From contig JAIEMT010000017.1 in assembly GCA_019751945.1 (NCBI GenBank), forward strand, positions 119,982-183,981: a stretch of 64,000 nucleotides of DNA. Reading direction: 5' to 3'. The stretch comes from a bacterium (lineage in GTDB: Bacteria; Bdellovibrionota; UBA1018). The notes under the pieces are model-generated. The model did no database searches and had not been told where the DNA came from. It worked only from the letters and a program-made list of their open reading frames with translations. The position numbers and the translations under genes are program-made. Of the stretch, positions 45,969 through 63,200 are shown one piece after another (position 1 is the stretch's first letter; every line of letters begins with the position of its first letter).

Positions 45969-47159
45969 ATGTCAAAAGAGAAATTTGAGCGGAATAAACC
46001 GCACGTCAATATCGGCACGATTGGTCACGTTGACCATGGCAAGACGACTTTGACCGCTGCGATTACCACCACTCTTGCAAAAAAAGGATTGGCTCAAGCC
46101 AGAGCTTACGATCAGATCGACAACGCTCCTGAAGAAAAAGAGCGCGGGATCACGATCAACACGACTCACGTCGAGTATCAAACCGACAAGCGCCACTATG
46201 CGCACGTCGACTGCCCTGGCCACGCCGACTACGTTAAGAACATGATCACAGGTGCTGCTCAGATGGACGGCGCGATTCTCGTCGTGTCTGCTGCTGACGG
46301 TCCGATGCCCCAGACTCGTGAGCACATCCTGCTCGCTCGTCAGGTCGGCGTTCCGGCGATCGTTGTGTTCATGAATAAATGCGACATGGTTGACGACAAA
46401 GAATTGCTCGACCTCGTCGAAATGGAAGTTCGCGAATTGCTGACTTCGTACAAATTCCCCGGTGACAAGATTCCGGTCGTTAAGGGCTCCGCTCTGAAGG
46501 CAATGGAAGGCGATGCTGGCGACTTAGGCGAAGGCGCAATCATGAAGCTCATGGCAGCAGTGGACGAATACGTTCCGCAACCGAAGCGCGAAATCGACAA
46601 GCCGTTCTTGATGCCTGTTGAAGACGTGTTCTCGATCTCGGGTCGCGGTACCGTCGTCACTGGCCGCGTCGAGCGCGGTGTCATCAACGTCGGCGAAGAA
46701 GTCGAAATCATCGGCTTGCGCCCGACCACGAAGACCGTTGTAACCGGCGTCGAAATGTTCCGTAAACTCCTCGATCGCGGTGAGGCTGGCGACAACATCG
46801 GCGCTCTCCTCCGTGGTACCAAGAAAGAGGAAGTGGAGCGTGGACAAGTCTTGGCTAAGCCAGGATCGGTCACCCCCCACAAAAAGTTCAAGGGCTCGGC
46901 TTACATCCTCACGAAGGAAGAAGGCGGACGTCACACTCCGTTCTTCAAAGGCTACCGCCCGCAATTCTACTTCCGTACGACTGACGTGACTGGCGTCGTG
47001 ACCCTTCCACCGAACGTGGAAATGGTGATGCCCGGTGACAACATTCAGATTGAAGTGGAGTTGATCACCCCCATCGCTATGGAAAAGGAACTGCGTTTCG
47101 CTATTCGCGAAGGCGGCCGTACCGTAGGCGCTGGCGTCGTTGCTGAAATCATTGAGTAA
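45969..47159 (+). CDS. tuf: Elongation factor Tu
   Basis: [32 protein letters not shown]... Confidence 0.99.
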   Translation: MSKEKFERNKPHVNIGTIGHVDHGKTTLTAAITTTLAKKGLAQARAYDQIDNAPEEKERGITINTTHVEYQTDKRHYAHVDCPGHADYVKNMITGAAQMDGAILVVSAADGPMPQTREHILLARQVGVPAIVVFMNKCDMVDDKELLDLVEMEVRELLTSYKFPGDKIPVVKGSALKAMEGDAGDLGEGAIMKLMAAVDEYVPQPKREIDKPFLMPVEDVFSISGRGTVVTGRVERGVINVGEEVEIIGLRPTTKTVVTGVEMFRKLLDRGEAGDNIGALLRGTKKEEVERGQVLAKPGSVTPHKKFKGSAYILTKEEGGRHTPFFKGYRPQFYFRTTDVTGVVTLPPNVEMVMPGDNIQIEVELITPIAMEKELRFAIREGGRTVGAGVVAEIIE

Positions 47160-47287
47160 TTTTACTCTTTGATCAACAGCGACTGTTGAAAAAAAGGCTT
47201 CCACTCTATTGGGTCGGGGTGGTAATGGTTCATACTCAACCGTTGCCACCCCCCAATGTTTAGGGGCTTCTGACTAGGAATTTAAGT

Positions 47288-47437
47288 ATGCGCGTAATTG
47301 TGAGTCTCGATTGCACCGACTGTAAGCGAAAAAACTACAGCACCACCAAGAACAAACAAAAGACCACCGATAAGCTGGAGTTCAAAAAGTTCTGCAAATT
47401 CTGCAGAAAGCACACAGTTCATCGCGAAGGAAAATAA
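47288..47437 (+). CDS. rpmG: 50S ribosomal protein L33 (absent from the supplied ORF track)
   Basis: [49 protein letters not shown]; two CxxC pairs; tuf-rpmG-trnW-secE order. Confidence 0.96.
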   Translation: MRVIVSLDCTDCKRKNYSTTKNKQKTTDKLEFKKFCKFCRKHTVHREGK

Positions 47438-47449
47438 AGTTTAGAGCTT

Positions 47450-47525
47450 AGGCCAGTAGCTCTAATGGTAGAGCGGCGGATTCCAAATCCGTAGGTTGGG
47501 GGTTCGAGTCCCTCCTGGCCTGCCA
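47450..47525 (+). tRNA. tRNA-Trp(CCA)
   Basis: AGGCCAG...GCGGA-TTCCAAA-TCCGT...CTGGCCTGCCA. Confidence 0.97.
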
Positions 47526-47549
47526 GAATCAAAGCCAAAGGTAATTAAG

Positions 47550-47924
47550 ATGGAAAACCAATATCAGAAGTGGGTGAACCTGAGCTATTTGGCGGGCGCC
47601 ATATTGATTGGGTACCTGGCTTTCTTGGGCTCCATGAAGCTCGTCAGCGTCTACGATATTGAGGCGAAGGTTAAGAATGTTGAGCTCATTATTCGATTGG
47701 GCTCCATCGGAATCAGTGCTCTGTTCTTTCTGATTCTCTATCGCCACCCGACGGTCAACCAATTCATGAACGAAGTGGTGGTTGAGCTGTCTCGTGTGAC
47801 CTGGCCAGCCGCCAAAGAAACCCGTTCCGCCACGGTCATTGTGATCGTGATGGTTTTGGTCACCGGTTTGGTACTTGGCTTAATGGATTATATTTGGACC
47901 GCACTTTTAAAGTGGGTCATTTAA
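47550..47924 (+). CDS. secE: Preprotein translocase subunit SecE
   Basis: C-terminal FMNEVVVELSRVTWPAAKETRSATVIVIVMV; before nusG. Confidence 0.95.
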   Translation: MENQYQKWVNLSYLAGAILIGYLAFLGSMKLVSVYDIEAKVKNVELIIRLGSIGISALFFLILYRHPTVNQFMNEVVVELSRVTWPAAKETRSATVIVIVMVLVTGLVLGLMDYIWTALLKWVI

Positions 47925-47936
47925 GGAGGAGAGCGC

Positions 47937-48515
47937 GTGTCCGCTGCAAATTCAGAAGATACTCAAGTGCATTCCACTTCTGGTGGAGATATGGCTTGGT
48001 ATGTCGTTCATACTTATTCGGGCTTCGAGAATAAGGCCAAGTTGGCCCTCGAAGAGCGAATTAAGTCTATGAAGAAGGAACCCTTCTTCAGCGAAGTCAT
48101 CGTTCCAGAAGAGAACGTGGTGGAGCTGGTTAAGGGTCAGAAAAAGACCACCAAACGCCGCTTCTTTCCTGGCTACATCCTCGTCAAAATGATTTTGACC
48201 GACGAGACGTGGCACATTGTTAAGAATACTCCAAAGATTACTGGTTTCGTGGGCGACAAAATCAAGCCCGTCCCGGTACCGGAATCTGAAGTTCAAAAGA
48301 TGACCAGTCGTATTGCCGAAGGGCAGGTCAAACCCCGTCCGAAGATTTCCTTCGCCGAGGGCGAGAATGTCCGCGTGATCGATGGGCCATTTTCGAACTT
48401 CAACGGAGTGGTGGAAGACGTCAATCCCGACAAGGGCAAGGTCAAGGTGCTCGTCAGCATCTTCGGCCGATCGACCCCTGTCGAATTGGATTTTATTCAG
48501 GTTGAAAAAATTTAA
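47937..48515 (+). CDS. nusG: Transcription termination/antitermination protein NusG
   Basis: MAWYVVHTYSGFENKAKLALEERI...FFPGYILVKM...IDGPFSNFNGVVEDV. Confidence 0.98.
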   Translation: MSAANSEDTQVHSTSGGDMAWYVVHTYSGFENKAKLALEERIKSMKKEPFFSEVIVPEENVVELVKGQKKTTKRRFFPGYILVKMILTDETWHIVKNTPKITGFVGDKIKPVPVPESEVQKMTSRIAEGQVKPRPKISFAEGENVRVIDGPFSNFNGVVEDVNPDKGKVKVLVSIFGRSTPVELDFIQVEKI

Positions 48516-48539
48516 CGAATTGAGTATTAGAGGCCTCTT

Positions 48540-48965
48540 ATGGCAAAAAAGGTAGTTGGTCAGATTAAGCTCCAGATCCCTGGAGGCCAGGCAAATCCGG
48601 CTCCGCCCGTCGGTCCGGCGCTTGGTCAACGTGGCGTGAACATCATGGAATTCTGTAAAGCCTTCAACGCGAAGACTCAGGATTCTAAGGGAACCGTGAT
48701 TCCAGTTATCATCACGGTTTATTCGGATCGTTCCTTCACCTTCATCACCAAAACCCCGCCCGCTTCGGTGTTGTTGTTCAAATCTGCCAAAGTTGAAAAA
48801 GGCAGCGGCGAACCCAATAAGAAAAAAGTTGGCAAGGTTACCAAGAAGCAAGTCGAAGAAATCGCAAAAATCAAATTGCCCGATCTCAATGCGGGCAGTG
48901 TTGAGGCTGCGATGCGCACGATTTCTGGTAGCGCACGAAGTGCGGGTATCACCGTAACAGATTAA
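48540..48965 (+). CDS. rplK: 50S ribosomal protein L11
   Basis: [44 protein letters not shown]. Confidence 0.99.
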   Translation: MAKKVVGQIKLQIPGGQANPAPPVGPALGQRGVNIMEFCKAFNAKTQDSKGTVIPVIITVYSDRSFTFITKTPPASVLLFKSAKVEKGSGEPNKKKVGKVTKKQVEEIAKIKLPDLNAGSVEAAMRTISGSARSAGITVTD

Positions 48966-49030
48966 GAAGTTTGTTCGTATAAGTGGGAGCTCAGACTAGT
49001 GCTGGGCGCTTGAACCACGGAGGTAAAAAA

Positions 49031-49768
49031 ATGGCTGAGACGCAGGCAAAAAAGCGTATCGGGAATCACGGTAAAAAGTATTCAGACGCTGTTCAAAAAA
49101 TCCAGCTCGGAAAAAAATATACTGTAAAGGAAGCGTTCGATCTTCTTCCTCAAGTCGCTTACGCGAAATTTGATGAAGGTGTGGATGTGGCTTTTACGTT
49201 GGGTGTTGATCCCAAGCACGCTGACCAAATGGTTCGCGGTGCCTTAGTTCTTCCGCACGGGATTGGTAAAACGACTCGAGTCGCTGTTCTCGCGAAAGGC
49301 GATAAGGCTCGTGAAGCAGAAGCAGCTGGTGCTGACACCGTTGGCGCTGACGATTTGATCGAAAAAATCGGCGGCGGTTGGCTCGAGTTCGACAAGTTAA
49401 TTGCGACTCCAGACATGATGGTCGCGGTTTCCAAGATCGGTAAGTTGCTCGGTCCCAAAGGCTTGATGCCGAATCCGAAATTGGGAACGGTCACCATGGA
49501 CGTGTCCAAGGCCATTAAAGAACAGAAGTTGGGTAAGGTGGAATACCGCACTGAGAAGACCGGTATCGTCCACGTTCATATCGGAAAGAAGTCTTTCGGC
49601 TCGGAAAAGCTGCGTGACAACTACATGGCGATTGCTACTGCCATTGTGAAAGCGAAGCCTCCGACGAGTAAGGGCGTTTATTTAAAGAGCATCACTCTTT
49701 CCGCAACCATGAGTCCCGGTATCGCTCTTGACGAGTTGAATACAATGGACACGGTCGGTTTGGGTTAA
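49031..49768 (+). CDS. rplA: 50S ribosomal protein L1
   Basis: [22 protein letters not shown]...[15 protein letters not shown]. Confidence 0.98.
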   Translation: MAETQAKKRIGNHGKKYSDAVQKIQLGKKYTVKEAFDLLPQVAYAKFDEGVDVAFTLGVDPKHADQMVRGALVLPHGIGKTTRVAVLAKGDKAREAEAAGADTVGADDLIEKIGGGWLEFDKLIATPDMMVAVSKIGKLLGPKGLMPNPKLGTVTMDVSKAIKEQKLGKVEYRTEKTGIVHVHIGKKSFGSEKLRDNYMAIATAIVKAKPPTSKGVYLKSITLSATMSPGIALDELNTMDTVGLG

Positions 49769-49784
49769 GAGAGAGAATTGAGCC

Positions 49785-50324
49785 ATGAATAAAACTGAAA
49801 AAACCGAATTAGCAGCATCTTTAAAAGATAAGTTCAGCAAAGCTCATGTAGCGATTTTTGCTGATTACAAAGGTTTGAGCGCAACTCAAGCAGACGAGCT
49901 GAGAAAAGAACTTCGTTCCAAAAATACCGAAGTGAAAGTTCTCAAGAACAACATCGCTCGCTTGCTGACCCGCGAAGGTCAGATGGGTCCAGATGCCCAA
50001 GGTTTGATGGATCGCATGGTCGGTCCAACGCTCGTGGCGTTTTCATATGGTGATCCGGCCGCTACCGCCAAGGCGATCCACAAGTTTGCAGAAGCGAATG
50101 AAGCTCTCAAGCTGAAAGAAAGTCTCTTGGGCGCGAAGCGCATTTCGGCTGCAGAAGTCGAAGAGTTAGCAAAATTGCCGGCAAAGGAAGTTCTCTTGGC
50201 GAAGTTATTGGGAACCCTCAATGCGCCCGTTACCAATTTTGTCAGTGTCTTGGCTGCCGTTCCGCGCGGTTTAGTGACCGTGCTCTCGGCGATCGAGAAA
50301 AAGAAGGCAGGTCCCGAGGCGTAA
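49785..50324 (+). CDS. rplJ: 50S ribosomal protein L10
   Basis: AHVAIFADYKGLSATQADELRKELR..., L10 signature. Confidence 0.98.
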   Translation: MNKTEKTELAASLKDKFSKAHVAIFADYKGLSATQADELRKELRSKNTEVKVLKNNIARLLTREGQMGPDAQGLMDRMVGPTLVAFSYGDPAATAKAIHKFAEANEALKLKESLLGAKRISAAEVEELAKLPAKEVLLAKLLGTLNAPVTNFVSVLAAVPRGLVTVLSAIEKKKAGPEA

Positions 50325-50450
50325 GCCGAGGCAGATTTCATCTAAGCCATGGCAACGGAAGCCAATGGCAAACAGGTTCCTAGAAAAGGGACCCAATACC
50401 TGAGGTCACGATGATCAAGGGTAGGAAGTAAACGAAGAGGTAGAACGAGA

Positions 50451-50837
50451 ATGTCGACAGCAATTACAAAGGAAAACGTCGTTTCCTTTATTGAAAACAT
50501 GTCCGTCCTTGAATTGTCTCAGTTAGTCAAGGAATTGGAAACCAAGTTTGGCGTGTCTGCAGCAGCCCCCATGGCTGTGGCTGTAGGCGGCGCTGCGGCT
50601 GGTGCAGCTCCAGCTGCTGAAGCAAAGACCGAGTTTACGGTCGTGTTGGCCGTAGCCGGCGACAAGAAGATCAACGTTATTAAGGAAGTCCGCGCTATCA
50701 CTGGCTTGGGCCTCAAAGAAGCGAAGGATCTCGTCGAAGGCGCTCCCAAGACCCTGAAAGAGGGCGTGAGCAAGGCTGACGCGGACGAAATGAAGAAGAA
50801 GCTCGAAGCAGAGGGCGCCAAGGTCGAAATTAAGTGA
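50451..50837 (+). CDS. rplL: 50S ribosomal protein L7/L12
   Basis: [42 protein letters not shown]. Confidence 0.99.
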   Translation: MSTAITKENVVSFIENMSVLELSQLVKELETKFGVSAAAPMAVAVGGAAAGAAPAAEAKTEFTVVLAVAGDKKINVIKEVRAITGLGLKEAKDLVEGAPKTLKEGVSKADADEMKKKLEAEGAKVEIK

Positions 50838-50899
50838 TTCTTAGTTTCCTGATTTCGACCCATGGCCCAGGGCCCCGTAAAGGGGGTCAATGTGTTCTT

Positions 50900-50924
50900 G
50901 CGTACCCTGTAAAAAGGAGTACGC
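50900..50924 (+). terminator. Hairpin in rplL-rpoB spacer (attenuator candidate)
   Basis: GCGTAC-N13-GTACGC perfect 6-bp stem. Confidence 0.4.
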
Positions 50925-51052
50925 TCGTTACACTTCGGGCTTCAGTAAACTACCGTGCTTTTTCACTCGAGTCCCAGTGAAGACTAGGATTCGTGGTGAA
51001 TTGGCACGATTTGATTTTTTAATACGCATACACGGTAACTTAAGGAGCTAGC

Positions 51053-54000
51053 ATGGCCTCCCTTTTCTCCGAGAATCGTCGAGTTCGGAAAGATTTTTCC
51101 AAGATCGCGACCCCTGTCGAGATCCCGAATTTGATCGAACTTCAAAGAAAGTCCTACGAAAAATTTCTGCAACTGGAGTCAACACCCAGTAAGCGAGACG
51201 CACATGTGGGCTTGCAGGCAGTTTTCAAATCGGTTTTCCCGATCGAAGACTTCAATAAGACAGCTTCGCTCGAGTTCGAAAGCTATTCTTTGGAACAGCC
51301 AAAATACGACGTGGCGGAATGCCGTCAGCGCGGCATGACGTTTGCTGCTCCCTTGAAAATTACTGTCCGCTTAGTGGTTTACGATGTTGATGAGGAGTCG
51401 GGAACTCGCAATATCCGCGATATTAAGGAGCAAGAAGTTTACATGGGCGAAATTCCGCTCATGACGGAAGCCGGCTCTTTCATTATCAACGGAACTGAAC
51501 GCGTAATCGTCAGTCAGTTGCACCGCTCACCCGGTGTTATTTTTGACCACGATCAAGGCAAGAGTCACTCCAGCGGTAAGATTTTGTATTCGGCTCGAAT
51601 CATTCCGCATCGCGGATCCTGGCTCGATTTCGAATTTGACCACAAAGACATTCTCTACGCTCGTATCGATCGTAAGCGCAAACTTCCTGCGACGATCGTT
51701 CTCCGTGCGATGGGCCTGTCCAATCAGGAAATTCTCAATTACTTCTATAAGATTGAGACTATCCTGTTTGATAAGGAAAAGTTCTTCAAGTCAGTCGACT
51801 TGGAAATTCTCTCCGGTCAACGCGCTGAAGATGACATCGTCGACCCGAAGTCTGGCGAAACCATCGTTAAGAAGAATCGCAAATTCACCAAAGCCGTCAT
51901 CAAGAAGATTGAAGACGCTGGCATTAAGAAGCTCGAGGTACCGCTAGAAGCAATTCTCGGTCGCGTTGCTTCTGAAGACATCGTTGACGATAAGACCGGC
52001 GAAGTTTTGATCGAAACCAACCAAGAGTTGAGCGATTCGAAACTGAAGGAATTGCAAGGCAAGGGGGTGAAGTCGGTGAAGGTGATTTACACCGATAACC
52101 TGACTCACGGCTCATTCATTCGCGACACTCTCTTACAAGATAAGATCACCAGCCCTGAAGAAGCGCTGATCGAAATCTATAAGAGAATGCGTCCGGGTGA
52201 TCCGCCGACTGTTGAAGCTGCGAAGCAGCTCTTCGATAATTTGTTCTTCAATGCAGACCGATATGACCTGTCGAAGGTCGGCCGGTTGAAGTTGAACTAC
52301 AAGTTCCCTGAGAACAAGAACAACACAGAGACCACTATCCTTACTAAGGAAGATATTCTCTCCACGCTGTTCTATCTCTGCGAATTAAACAACGGCCGTG
52401 GAACCATCGACGACATCGACCACTTGGGTAACCGACGTGTTCGCCCGGTCGGCGAGCTGATTGAGAATCAATATCGCATCGGGTTGGTTCGCATGGAACG
52501 CGCCATTAAAGAACGTATGAGCATTCAAGAAATTGAAACGCTCATGCCGCATGATTTGATCAACCAGAAGCCAGTGTCCGCAGTGGTGAAGGAATTCTTC
52601 GGATCCAGTCAGCTATCTCAGTTCATGGATCAGACGAATCCCCTCTCCGAGGTGACCCACAAGCGACGTCTTTCGGCGTTGGGACCCGGCGGGTTGACTC
52701 GTGAACGTGCAGGCTTCGAAGTCCGCGACGTTCACAACACGCACTATGGCCGTATTTGCCCGATTGAGACGCCTGAAGGACCAAACATCGGTTTGATCGC
52801 CAGCCTCTCGACCTATGCACGCGTGAACGAGTTCGGATTTATCGAAACTCCGTATCGCATGATCTCGGGCCGTAAGGTGACGAACGAAATTAAATATTTC
52901 ACCGCGACTGAAGAAGAGAACAAGATCATCGCGCAAGTTTCTCCGGACGCACTTCGTTCGGGCAAGTTGCAAGAAGATCTTGTGTCTGCCCGACGTAAGG
53001 GGGACTTCGCTCTTGTCAATCCGGATGAAATCGAGTTGATGGACGTTTCTCCGAATCAGCTGGTTTCGATCGCTGCTTCGTTGATTCCGTTCCTCGAGCA
53101 TGACGACGCTAACCGCGCTCTCATGGGTTCCAACATGCAACGCCAAGCTGTGCCGTTGATTCGCACTTCTGCGCCGTTGGCTGGAACTGGCATTGAGCGC
53201 GTCGTTGCGCGTGACTCGGGTCAGATCGTTGTCGCTAAACACGACGGCGAGGTGATCATGGTCGATGGCACGAAGATCGTCGTTCGTCGTAGCGGTGGTA
53301 AGGCCGAAGTCGGATCCGACGTCGATATTTACAACCTGACCAAGTATCAGCGTTCTAACCAAAACACTTGCGTGACCCAAAGACCGGTCGTGAAGGTGGG
53401 CGAGAAGATCAAGGGCGGCGACGTTCTTGCTGACGGCCCAGCTACAGATGCCGGTGAATTGGCACTCGGACAGAACGTGCTCGTCGCGTTCATGCCGTGG
53501 CAAGGTTACAACTTTGAGGACTCGATCCTCATTTCTGAGCGCTTGATTAAGGAAGACACGTTCACGTCGATTCACATCGAAGAATTTGAGTGCGTGGCTC
53601 GCGATACGAAGCTCGGAAAAGAAGAAATCACCCGTGATATTCCGAACGTAGGCGAAGAGGCCCTCAAAGACCTTGACGTCTCTGGTATAGTTCGTATTGG
53701 GGCTGAAGTGAAACCGGGCGACATCCTCGTCGGTAAGGTCACTCCCAAGGGCGAAACCCAGCTCTCTCCTGAAGAAAAACTCCTCAGAGCCATCTTCGGT
53801 GAGAAGGCCGGCGACGTCCGCGATACGTCTCTCCGAGTTCCTTCGGGCGTCCAAGGCATCGTGATCGATGCTCAGGTTTTTGCCCGCGAAGGTACGGAGC
53901 CAGATGAGCGTACTAAATCCATTCTCGAAGATCAGATCGGCAAGATTCGCCGTGACGAACGCATTGAAACCGATGCGATTCGCCTGTCGGCAATCAATCT

Positions 54001-55186
54001 GATCGCGAAGCTCCTCGACGGCGCTTCCACTACGGGCAAGCTTCTTTCCGAAGACGGCTCAGTGGAATTGTTGAAGAAGGGCCAGAAGCTGGATCGTGAG
54101 TCTCTCGAAGCGATTCCGTTCGACCTCCTCGCGTTCATTCCTGTGAAGGATGATCTCGAGCAGGATGTGACCGCTGTCATGAAGACTGCGAAGGAAAAGA
54201 TCGAAGCAGTGCGATTCGTCTTCAAAGAAAAGACTGAGAAGTTGAAGCGCGGCGATGAACTCGCTCCGGGCGTGATCAAGATGGTGAAGGTCCAAATCGC
54301 CATCAAGAGAAAGCTCCAAGTGGGTGACAAGATGGCAGGCCGCCACGGAAACAAGGGGGTTATCTCCCGTATCGTTCCGATGGAAGACATGCCGTATATG
54401 GCGAACGGGGTTCCGGTCGACATGGTCTTGAATCCGTTGGGCGTTCCGTCTCGTATGAACATCGGGCAATTGCTCGAGGTCATGTTGGGATGGGCGGCTT
54501 ACGGGATCGGCGAAAAAGTTACCGCGTTCCTCGAAGGCGAGTACGGCGGCGACAAGCTTCGTAAGATCTTGAAGGAAACTTACAACCACCCTGAGGTGGA
54601 TAAATATGTAGAGAAAGCTTCGGAAACTGAGCTGCGCAAGATGGCAACTCACCTCAAGCACGGCGTGCACTTTGCGACGCCCGTGTTCGACGGAGCTTCA
54701 GAGAAGGACATCGAGAAGATGCTCAGCTTGGCTGATCTTCCTGCTCGCGGTCAGACCACGCTTTATGACGGAATCAGCGGCGAACCTTTCGCCGAGGAAG
54801 TCACCGTCGGCGTCATGTACATGCTCAAGCTGCATCACCTCGTTGAAGAGAAGATTCACGCTCGAAGCATCGGTCCGTACAGCTTGGTCACTCAGCAGCC
54901 GCTGGGTGGTAAGGCGCAGTTCGGGGGTCAACGTTTGGGAGAAATGGAAGTGTGGGCGCTCGAGGCATACGGAGCTGCTTACGGCTTGCAGGAATTCCTG
55001 ACGGTGAAGTCCGACGACGTGACCGGCAGAAACCGCATGTACGAAGCGATCGTGAAGGGCGAACACCTGCTCGAACCAGGGTTGCCTGAATCCTTCAACG
55101 TATTGGTTAAGGAACTTCAAAGCTTGGCGCTCAACGTCGAGCTTATTGAAGACGACGAGAAAGCTACGCAAGGCCAACTCAGCTAA
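51053..55186 (+). CDS. rpoB: RNA polymerase subunit beta
   Basis: 1377 aa; [61 protein letters not shown]. Confidence 0.99.
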   Translation: MASLFSENRRVRKDFSKIATPVEIPNLIELQRKSYEKFLQLESTPSKRDAHVGLQAVFKSVFPIEDFNKTASLEFESYSLEQPKYDVAECRQRGMTFAAPLKITVRLVVYDVDEESGTRNIRDIKEQEVYMGEIPLMTEAGSFIINGTERVIVSQLHRSPGVIFDHDQGKSHSSGKILYSARIIPHRGSWLDFEFDHKDILYARIDRKRKLPATIVLRAMGLSNQEILNYFYKIETILFDKEKFFKSVDLEILSGQRAEDDIVDPKSGETIVKKNRKFTKAVIKKIEDAGIKKLEVPLEAILGRVASEDIVDDKTGEVLIETNQELSDSKLKELQGKGVKSVKVIYTDNLTHGSFIRDTLLQDKITSPEEALIEIYKRMRPGDPPTVEAAKQLFDNLFFNADRYDLSKVGRLKLNYKFPENKNNTETTILTKEDILSTLFYLCELNNGRGTIDDIDHLGNRRVRPVGELIENQYRIGLVRMERAIKERMSIQEIETLMPHDLINQKPVSAVVKEFFGSSQLSQFMDQTNPLSEVTHKRRLSALGPGGLTRERAGFEVRDVHNTHYGRICPIETPEGPNIGLIASLSTYARVNEFGFIETPYRMISGRKVTNEIKYFTATEEENKIIAQVSPDALRSGKLQEDLVSARRKGDFALVNPDEIELMDVSPNQLVSIAASLIPFLEHDDANRALMGSNMQRQAVPLIRTSAPLAGTGIERVVARDSGQIVVAKHDGEVIMVDGTKIVVRRSGGKAEVGSDVDIYNLTKYQRSNQNTCVTQRPVVKVGEKIKGGDVLADGPATDAGELALGQNVLVAFMPWQGYNFEDSILISERLIKEDTFTSIHIEEFECVARDTKLGKEEITRDIPNVGEEALKDLDVSGIVRIGAEVKPGDILVGKVTPKGETQLSPEEKLLRAIFGEKAGDVRDTSLRVPSGVQGIVIDAQVFAREGTEPDERTKSILEDQIGKIRRDERIETDAIRLSAINLIAKLLDGASTTGKLLSEDGSVELLKKGQKLDRESLEAIPFDLLAFIPVKDDLEQDVTAVMKTAKEKIEAVRFVFKEKTEKLKRGDELAPGVIKMVKVQIAIKRKLQVGDKMAGRHGNKGVISRIVPMEDMPYMANGVPVDMVLNPLGVPSRMNIGQLLEVMLGWAAYGIGEKVTAFLEGEYGGDKLRKILKETYNHPEVDKYVEKASETELRKMATHLKHGVHFATPVFDGASEKDIEKMLSLADLPARGQTTLYDGISGEPFAEEVTVGVMYMLKLHHLVEEKIHARSIGPYSLVTQQPLGGKAQFGGQRLGEMEVWALEAYGAAYGLQEFLTVKSDDVTGRNRMYEAIVKGEHLLEPGLPESFNVLVKELQSLALNVELIEDDEKATQGQLS

Positions 55187-55221
55187 ACGATTTCAACGAC
55201 TAGATAGAACGAGGGCATACC

Positions 55222-59391
<4,170 letters not shown>

Positions 59392-59400
59392 ACAGGCCGT

Positions 59401-59803
59401 TTAAATATTTATTTCGGGCAAGGCGCTTGGGGATGGACTAGGCGAAGGGCTAGGAATGGCCCTATCGCATTTTCCTAGGTGGTCGTACGCGCCAGGTTGT
59501 CCATGTTTGTCAATATGGGCCGGAAGTGCCGATTTTCCGATACAAATCTCGTGACGCTGAGCCGGATTTCCAGACGGATAATGACAGACCAATGCCTTTG
59601 GTTCGTCATCCTCTTCATCTTCCGAAGCGCAAAGATATTCTGCTATTTTTTTGGGATCATTGATGGCCGACTCCACTGTAGGTCCGGGACCGGAAGTAAA
59701 ATTCGAGGGTACGATTGAATTTGTTTTGAGTTGGTAAAGACTCTCACATGAGGTGAGTGTTGCCGCTAAGACAATACCAATGAAGTACGATGTAATTTTC
59801 AAG
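59401..59803 (-). CDS. Small lipoprotein with VCHYPSGNPAQRHEICIGKSALPAHIDKHGQ motif (probable TTG start; ORF open to 59862)
   Basis: Lipobox AATLTSC; Cys/His motif; (PS)n linker. Confidence 0.65.
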
Positions 59804-60127
59804 ATTCCCCCCTTACCACCCTTTACTGGATGGTAGCTCCAGTTGCTAACCCTGCAAGGCATATTCCAGCAAATGGATTGGATGATTCCCAGAATTTCCT
59901 CAGGAATTCGAATTTGAAGCTAGCTAAGTTTTAATCACTATCCAAAAGAAATACATTTTTTGTCCTTTCTAAACCTAAGTAATCAACACAAATTTCATAA
60001 TCACATAGTTAAATAATAAATGTTTATTGTTGAATCTACGTAGTTGAAAAATAGTGGCTTGTACTCGAATGTGACCATCTTAATTAAGTGGGATTTAATA
60101 ACGTTTAAAATAAGGTGCGTCAGCCCC

Positions 60128-60165
60128 GACACATTCCTGCCGTGATTTCAGATGTGACATAATTT
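60128..60165 (+). promoter_or_regulatory. Shared lipoprotein promoter motif, copy 2 (GACACATTC-N19-GACATAATTT)
   Basis: GTCAGCCCCGACACATTCC upstream block also conserved with copy 3. Confidence 0.6.
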
Positions 60166-60209
60166 ATCTAGATATTTCAGTTAGTAGAACGTGCGTGAGT
60201 TTTAATTTT

Positions 60210-63200
60210 ATGAATCGACTACTATTTAATTTTGCCGTGGCGATCGCGCTGACTTCGTCCGCGTGTTCTGTTCGCCTAGTGTCGTCGAGAACTCCCGCTG
60301 GAGCAGCGGCAAGTATTTACAATATCTCAGTCTCTTCAGGCAATTCTCAATCTGTTACCGTTGCCACCGCGACGGGCAGTGCTTTAGTAGCCGTTGTTCG
60401 AGATAGTAGTGGAAATCCTGTATCGGGAGTGACGGTGAATTGGACTGTCGCTAGCGGGGCGGGTTCGCTTTCCAGTAGTTCGAATATTACGAATGCAAGC
60501 GGACTCTCTTCGACAACCCCCACTTTGGGTACGGTAGCGGGATCGAATACTTTTACAGCGACGATCAACGGGACATCGACGTCCGTTTTGTTTTCAGCCA
60601 CCGGCACTGCGGCACTTCCTGTTTCCATTTCGGTTTCGGCCGGAAACAGTCAATCTGCTATTGCTGGCGCTGCAGCTGGTAGCCCGTTTGAAGCGGTGGT
60701 GCGCGACACTTACGGTAATCCTGTTTCGGGGGTGACTGTCAATTGGGCGGTTACTGGGGGCGGTGGTTCGCTTTCAAGTGCTTCTAACTCTACCAATGCA
60801 AGCGGGATTTCGATGAGCACCCTGACTCTGGGTACTTTGGTCGGTTCAAACACCGTTTCCGCGACTATCAATGCCACAGCAACATCCACATCCTTTTCTG
60901 CAACGGGGACTCCTGGAGCTCCTGCCACGATTTCTGTTTCTTCAGGAAATGCTCAGACCGGCACAGCCGGGAGTGCATTGAGTAGCTCGTTTGTTGCCGT
61001 AGTAAGAGATGCTAATACCAATCTGGTTCCTGGAGTGACAATCAACTGGGCTGTGACTGCAGGGGGCGGCTCGCCTCTCTAGTGCTTCAAACAGTACCAA
61101 TGCTAGCGGTCAGTCCGCGAGCACGTTGACTTTGGGAACAACGGCCGGAAGCAACACCGTGACTGCGACCATCAATGCGACGGCGATCTCGACTGCATTC
61201 AGTGCAACTGGAAATCCAGGTGCACCTGCTAGTATTTCTAAGGCTTCGGGGGATGCTCAAAATGGAGCGACGAGTAATGCCTTAACGAATCCGTTTGTAG
61301 CGGTGGTGAGAGACGCCAATAACAACGTTATTTCTGGAGTGACCGTCAACTGGGTAGTCACTGCGGGTGGAGGATCTCTTTCGAGTGCTTCCAATGCTAC
61401 GGACGTTGCGGGACAGTCTACCAGTACTCTGACTTTAGGTTCTTCCACTGGAAGCAACACGGTGACTGCGACCATCAATGCGACGGCGATCTCGACTACG
61501 TTTACTGCTAACGCCGTGGTTCCTTTCACTTTGTCGAACGATACTGGAATGGTGCAGAGAAACGCGAGTTCCACCACCCTCACTGTTTTGGCAAACGATG
61601 TGAACAACCTCAGTCTTTCTTTCACAGTGACTTCGGTTACTCAACCTGCCAATGGGACGGTGACTAATGGCACCACGAACGTCACTTATCAGCCGAATGC
61701 CAGCTATACAGGAAGAGATACTTTTACCTACACCGTGACCGATTCCCAAGGTCATAGTGATACCGCTACCGTGACGATGAAAGTGATGGGTACCCATACC
61801 TGGACAGGCGCGACCAGTAATACCTGGAATAACTCCACTGCTTCGAACTGGTGCGGAACGGTGAATACTCCTGGATTGAGCGGAGCGTGTGCGGGTGCAG
61901 CTGCGGTTCCAGGCGCCTCCGACACCGCCATTATCGATGACACTTGCACGAGTGCGAACTGCAGCCCAACTACAAACTATAACGTGAGTGTTTCTGCTTT
62001 GAATATTGCCGGAAGCCAGTTGAATCAAGGTACGGGTTTTACTCTGACGGTAGGCAGTGGTGGTTATACTCAGTCCGCTGGAACTTTCATGGGGAGTAAC
62101 GCCGACATTACGATGAACGGAACTCTGACGACGACAGGTGGAACCTTTAGAAGCACTTCTTCCAAGCTTATTGTGAAAACTCACGTCACTATCGGAACGA
62201 CTCAAGCCAATTTTAACGCGAACGGTGGTACGTTTCAAATCTCAGGTTTTAACACCCAGAACATTGATACTGGATCTGTGAATTTGAACCACCTTGAGAT
62301 TGTCAAAACCAATTGGCAAATTAACTTTACCGGCACGGTGATGAATGTTCTGGGAGACGTTATCTTGACGACAATGACGTCAGGAGTGGGATTTGGCGGA
62401 TCGGCAATTATCAACCTCTCCGGAAATCTTACTGCGACAGCAGGCTGTACGGGGAATTCCAACGGCGCCGGCGCAACTATAAAGCTGGTTGGAAGCTCCA
62501 ACCAAACCATCACTGGTTCTTCGGGTTGTCATTTTCCGCACGTTCAAGTTGCCTCAACAGGTGGCCAGGTATTTTTAGTTGGTACTGTGCAGATTGGTGG
62601 GAATTGGACTTATACCACGGGTACGATGAACGTGGGGACCTCGTTGGTTCAGTTTTCGGGTTCAAACAATCAGGCGGTCGATGCAGCTGGGATGAACTTT
62701 GGAAACGTCCGTTTTGGGAAGTCTAACTGGTATCTCAATATCACCGGCATTATGCATATAGACGGGGATCTTACCTATGATTTCTCGTCCGCAGCAGTGA
62801 CCATGAATGGTGTGGTTTATTTAAAAGGAAATTTAACCGCGGGAGCCAGTTGCAACAATGCCGGCACCGGCGGAGGAACTATACGTCTGGTAGGAACAGC
62901 TCAGACTATTACAGGGACGTCGACTTGCTCGATTCCAGTGATCGAAATCGCTTCAGGTGGCACAGTTGCACTGAGTGGAACGATTTTGGCTGAAGGGAAT
63001 TGGACCTACATCAGTGGGGCAGTGAGTGCAGGAACTTCGACGGTTCAGTTCTCCGCTTACAATAACCAGACAATTACTGCGACGGGCATGTCTTTCAATG
63101 ACGTGATTTTGAGAAAAAATACTTGGAATCACCTGATTTCTGGAACTATGAACATTGCTGGAAATCTGCTTATCGACAATAACACTGGTGCAGGTGTGAC

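Noticed and set aside
47216-47252. Long hairpin GGGGTGGTAATGGTT/AACCGTTGCCACCCC after tuf
   Set aside because: Real stem, but consistent with an ordinary tuf-rpmG spacer terminator/processing hairpin; no inverted tRNA content and no shared core.
47952-48851. 299-aa minus-strand ORF across nusG/rplK
   Set aside because: Antisense to two conserved genes; no coding features of its own.
50325-50450. Hairpins in the rplJ-rplL spacer
   Set aside because: Expected regulatory/attenuation spacer in this operon; stems are short and imperfect.
52613-53854. 413-aa minus-strand ORF inside rpoB
   Set aside because: Antisense to a strongly conserved gene; a codon-usage shadow ORF with no recognisable domain.
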